This document shows, one piece after another, positions 6,183 through 6,253 of a stretch of 6,253 bases of DNA. The stretch is taken from contig DWUW01000158.1 of NCBI GenBank assembly GCA_019120525.1, forward strand, positions 1 through 6,253. Reading direction: 5' to 3'. Position numbers and translations under genes: made by a program. Origin of the DNA: Candidatus Eisenbergiella stercorigallinarum (GTDB lineage Bacteria; Bacillota; Clostridia; Lachnospirales; Lachnospiraceae). The notes beneath the pieces are model-generated. The model was given only the letters and a program-made list of their open reading frames with translations, was not told the DNA's origin and made no database searches. The stretch's first letter is position 1. Each line of letters opens with the position of its first letter.

Positions 6183-6253
6183 CTGCCGCAGAATTACGAT
6201 CATACGGCAAAATTATCAATATCCTCCATTTTTTCCGTAGAGAATGGGAAAAT
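6183..6253. other. AT-rich tail beyond the repeats
   Basis: Base composition shifts abruptly from GC-rich repeats to AT-rich sequence. A weak inverted repeat, TGCCG (6184-6188) with CGGCA (6205-6209), surrounds a 16-nt loop. A run of six T sits at 6229-6234. No convincing -35/-10 promoter pair or plus-strand start codon with a ribosome site is seen. Confidence 0.5.
6200..6253 (-). CDS. Possible C-terminal end of a convergent gene (speculative)
   Basis: Reading in from the right edge on the minus strand, one frame encodes IFPFSTEKMEDIDNFAV and ends at TGA (complement of 6200-6202). The stretch is AT-rich, unlike the adjoining repeats, and the composition resembles an ordinary hydrophilic C-terminus. 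A convergent gene ending here would place the repeat array between two gene ends. Only 17 codons are visible and another minus-strand frame is also open to the edge, so this may be chance. No family can be recognised. Confidence 0.2.
   Translation of the reverse strand: MFPFSTEKMEDIDNFAV

Noticed and set aside
5908..6219. Minus-strand open frame of about 103 codons through the repeats, with twice-occurring SRIAA-PPFGSRPFG peptides and a GGAGG near a TTG
   Set aside because: The peptide repetition is a by-product of the DNA repeats, whose 83-bp period is not a multiple of three. The frame is also open to the right edge, so the TTG start is not supported. It could at most be a read-through tail of a convergent gene.

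Overview
The window looks like chromosomal housekeeping DNA from a fairly GC-rich member of the Clostridia, most likely Lachnospiraceae or a close relative. GC is high by eye and was not computed. The argument rests on PolC, the Gram-positive (Firmicutes) type of DNA polymerase III alpha, and on ispG lying directly upstream of it, an order common in clostridial dxr-rseP-ispG-polC clusters. The genus cannot be fixed from this sequence.

Layout. Positions 2-1012 hold the 3' part of ispG (4Fe-4S enzyme of the MEP isoprenoid pathway), whose start lies before the window. After a 12-nt gap containing a strong Shine-Dalgarno, polC runs from 1025 to 5854 (1609 codons), with all expected domains and catalytic residues visible. 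Both genes are on the + strand and read as one operon segment. PolC is about 170 residues longer than the B. subtilis enzyme. Most of the excess is a Gly/Ala/Ser/Arg-rich, probably disordered linker (about residues 196-352). The linker contains a five-unit heptad array encoded by 21-bp tandem repeats. A smaller insertion of about 20 residues sits in the PHP domain.

Positions 5855-6253 carry no convincing complete gene. Just after the polC stop is a strong GC-rich hairpin (5871-5907), probably the operon terminator although its U-tract is short. Then come three imperfect tandem copies of a structured repeat (5913-6182). Copies 2 and 3 are 83 bp each and copy 1 is 104 bp. Each copy contains an interrupted palindrome with a GCCCC/GGGGC core and internal loops made mostly of G and A, flanked by GC-rich arms. 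Copy 1 also contains a perfect 10-bp hairpin, and an 11-bp inverted repeat links its distal part to the polC stop codon. The last ~70 bp are AT-rich and may hold the last codons of a convergent minus-strand gene.

The two genes have unrelated cellular roles (isoprenoid precursor synthesis and replication) and are joined by operon structure. I found no defence system, mobile-element ORF, tRNA, rRNA or CRISPR array. The parts that go beyond ordinary housekeeping are the PolC linker with its minisatellite, the structured intergenic repeat array, and a reversal of G/C strand bias along polC.
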